This document shows positions 4,774-5,158 of a stretch of 5,158 nucleotides of DNA, in pieces. Every line of letters begins with the position of its first letter. Positions within the stretch are counted from its first letter, which is position 1. This stretch comes from Rickettsiaceae bacterium (GTDB lineage: Bacteria; Pseudomonadota; Alphaproteobacteria; Rickettsiales; Rickettsiaceae). Below the pieces are notes generated by a model that was not told where the DNA came from, did not search any database, and worked only from the letters and a program-made list of their open reading frames with translations. Location: the NCBI GenBank assembly GCA_021741085.1, contig JAIOYM010000077.1, positions 1-5,158 of the forward strand. The letters run 5' to 3'. The position numbers were made by a program, and so were the translations under genes.

Positions 4774-5158
4774 ATGGCTGTAAATACTTTAAGTAAAAAT
4801 AGTATTAGCATTATTGTTGCACTATTATTAGTAATTATTTTAAGTGAATCAAAATTATTTTTCTTCTTCACAGAAAGTTATTTAGGAAGAAGCATACTTA
4901 TTCTCATATTATTATTTGCAAGTTACTTAAATAAAATACTAGGTATTGTTTGTGTATTTATAATCATCATTATGTTTAATAGTAATAAATTTTTAAACTT
5001 TGAAGGATTCACTAATAGTCCAGACACTACATCAATGCCTGGAGCAGGTGGAAGTGGTGTTAGACAACCCACAAATGCATCATCAATGCCTGGAGCAGGT
5101 GGAAGTGGTGTCTACAATCCAACCAGTACATCAATGCCTGGAGCAGGTGGAAGTGGTG
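4774..5158 (+). CDS. Partial membrane protein with tandem Gly/Ser/Pro repeats, cut by the window edge
   Basis: The frame opens at ATG 4774 and stays open for 128 codons to the window end, so the C-terminus is missing. It starts MAVNTLSKNS and then has three hydrophobic segments, at about 10-24 (SISIIVALLLVIILS), 40-51 (SILILILLFASY) and 56-68 (LGIVCVFIIIIMF). A short FLNFEGFTNS segment (73-82) follows; small giant-virus membrane proteins often show an EGF-like tripeptide just after the membrane segment, from memory. From residue 87 a tandem repeat begins with core SMPGAGGSGV and spacers RQPTNAS and YNPTST. It is not collagen-like (no Gly-X-Y period). I do not recognise the protein. It is divergent from the tail-anchored gene, and both may be virion membrane components, which is inference. 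Confidence 0.72.
   Translation, partial: MAVNTLSKNSISIIVALLLVIILSESKLFFFFTESYLGRSILILILLFASYLNKILGIVCVFIIIIMFNSNKFLNFEGFTNSPDTTSMPGAGGSGVRQPTNASSMPGAGGSGVYNPTSTSMPGAGGSG
5032..5158 (+). repeat. Tandem coding repeat, 51/48-nt period, at least three copies
   Basis: A 28-nt core is identical at 5032-5059, 5083-5110 and 5131-5158; the first two copies also share the next base. Spacing is 51 then 48 nt, so reading frame is kept while the spacer loses one codon. The cores encode SMPGAGGSG. The array continues past the window edge. Identity at third codon positions points to recent duplication or ongoing repeat turnover. Confidence 0.9.

Noticed and set aside
5032..5158. Collagen-like domain
   Set aside because: Gly does not recur every third residue; the period is 16 to 17 residues with a Gly/Ser-rich core.

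Overview
The window looks like a piece of a nucleocytoplasmic giant virus (NCLDV), most likely from the Mimivirus-related Imitervirales that infect marine algae. It is AT-rich, with tightly packed, intronless genes on both strands. It carries an SF2 helicase of viral type, a tail-anchored protein whose two ends I recognise from algal giant viruses, an exact copy of the Mimivirus early promoter octamer AAAATTGA, and short intergenic hairpins at the 3' ends of genes. The virus group is an inference; there is no marker gene such as capsid or DNA polymerase here.

Layout, left to right: 1-132 is a cluster of hairpin repeats. 133-621 (minus) is an orphan 162-residue protein. 622-798 is a divergent promoter gap with degenerate hairpins and the early promoter octamer. 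799-2520 (plus) is a DECH-box SF2 helicase. 2521-2659 is a hairpin cluster followed by a short AT-rich leader. 2660-3865 (plus) is a membrane protein related to peptidase M41 (FtsH peptidase-like), with an apparent signal peptide ending in A|F and a lost HEAGH zinc site. 3866-3961 is a convergent gap made almost entirely of three hairpins. 3962-4687 (minus) is the Asn-rich tail-anchored protein. 4688-4773 is an AT-rich divergent promoter gap without hairpins. 4774 to the right edge (plus) is the start of a membrane protein that runs into a tandem Gly/Ser/Pro-rich repeat.

Two things stand out. The first is the M41-like gene. It lacks the AAA ATPase part of FtsH, resembles the AAA-less plastid M41-like proteins of algae and plants, and begins like a bipartite plastid presequence of algae with secondary plastids. 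It therefore reads as a host-derived gene whose product may return to the plastid as a non-proteolytic homologue. The second is a family of eleven hairpins built on one plan (8-9 bp arm, 3-nt loop, 8-9 bp arm). The arms come in several sequence types whose two sides change together. The first hairpin after each of the four stop codons always faces the same way relative to transcription. This suggests a transcript 3'-end code similar in idea to the Mimivirus hairpin rule, but with shorter stems.

The genes do not form an obvious pathway. The helicase probably acts early in viral DNA or RNA metabolism. The two right-hand membrane proteins, in divergent arrangement, look like late or virion-type products. 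The M41-like gene is an accessory host-interaction candidate.
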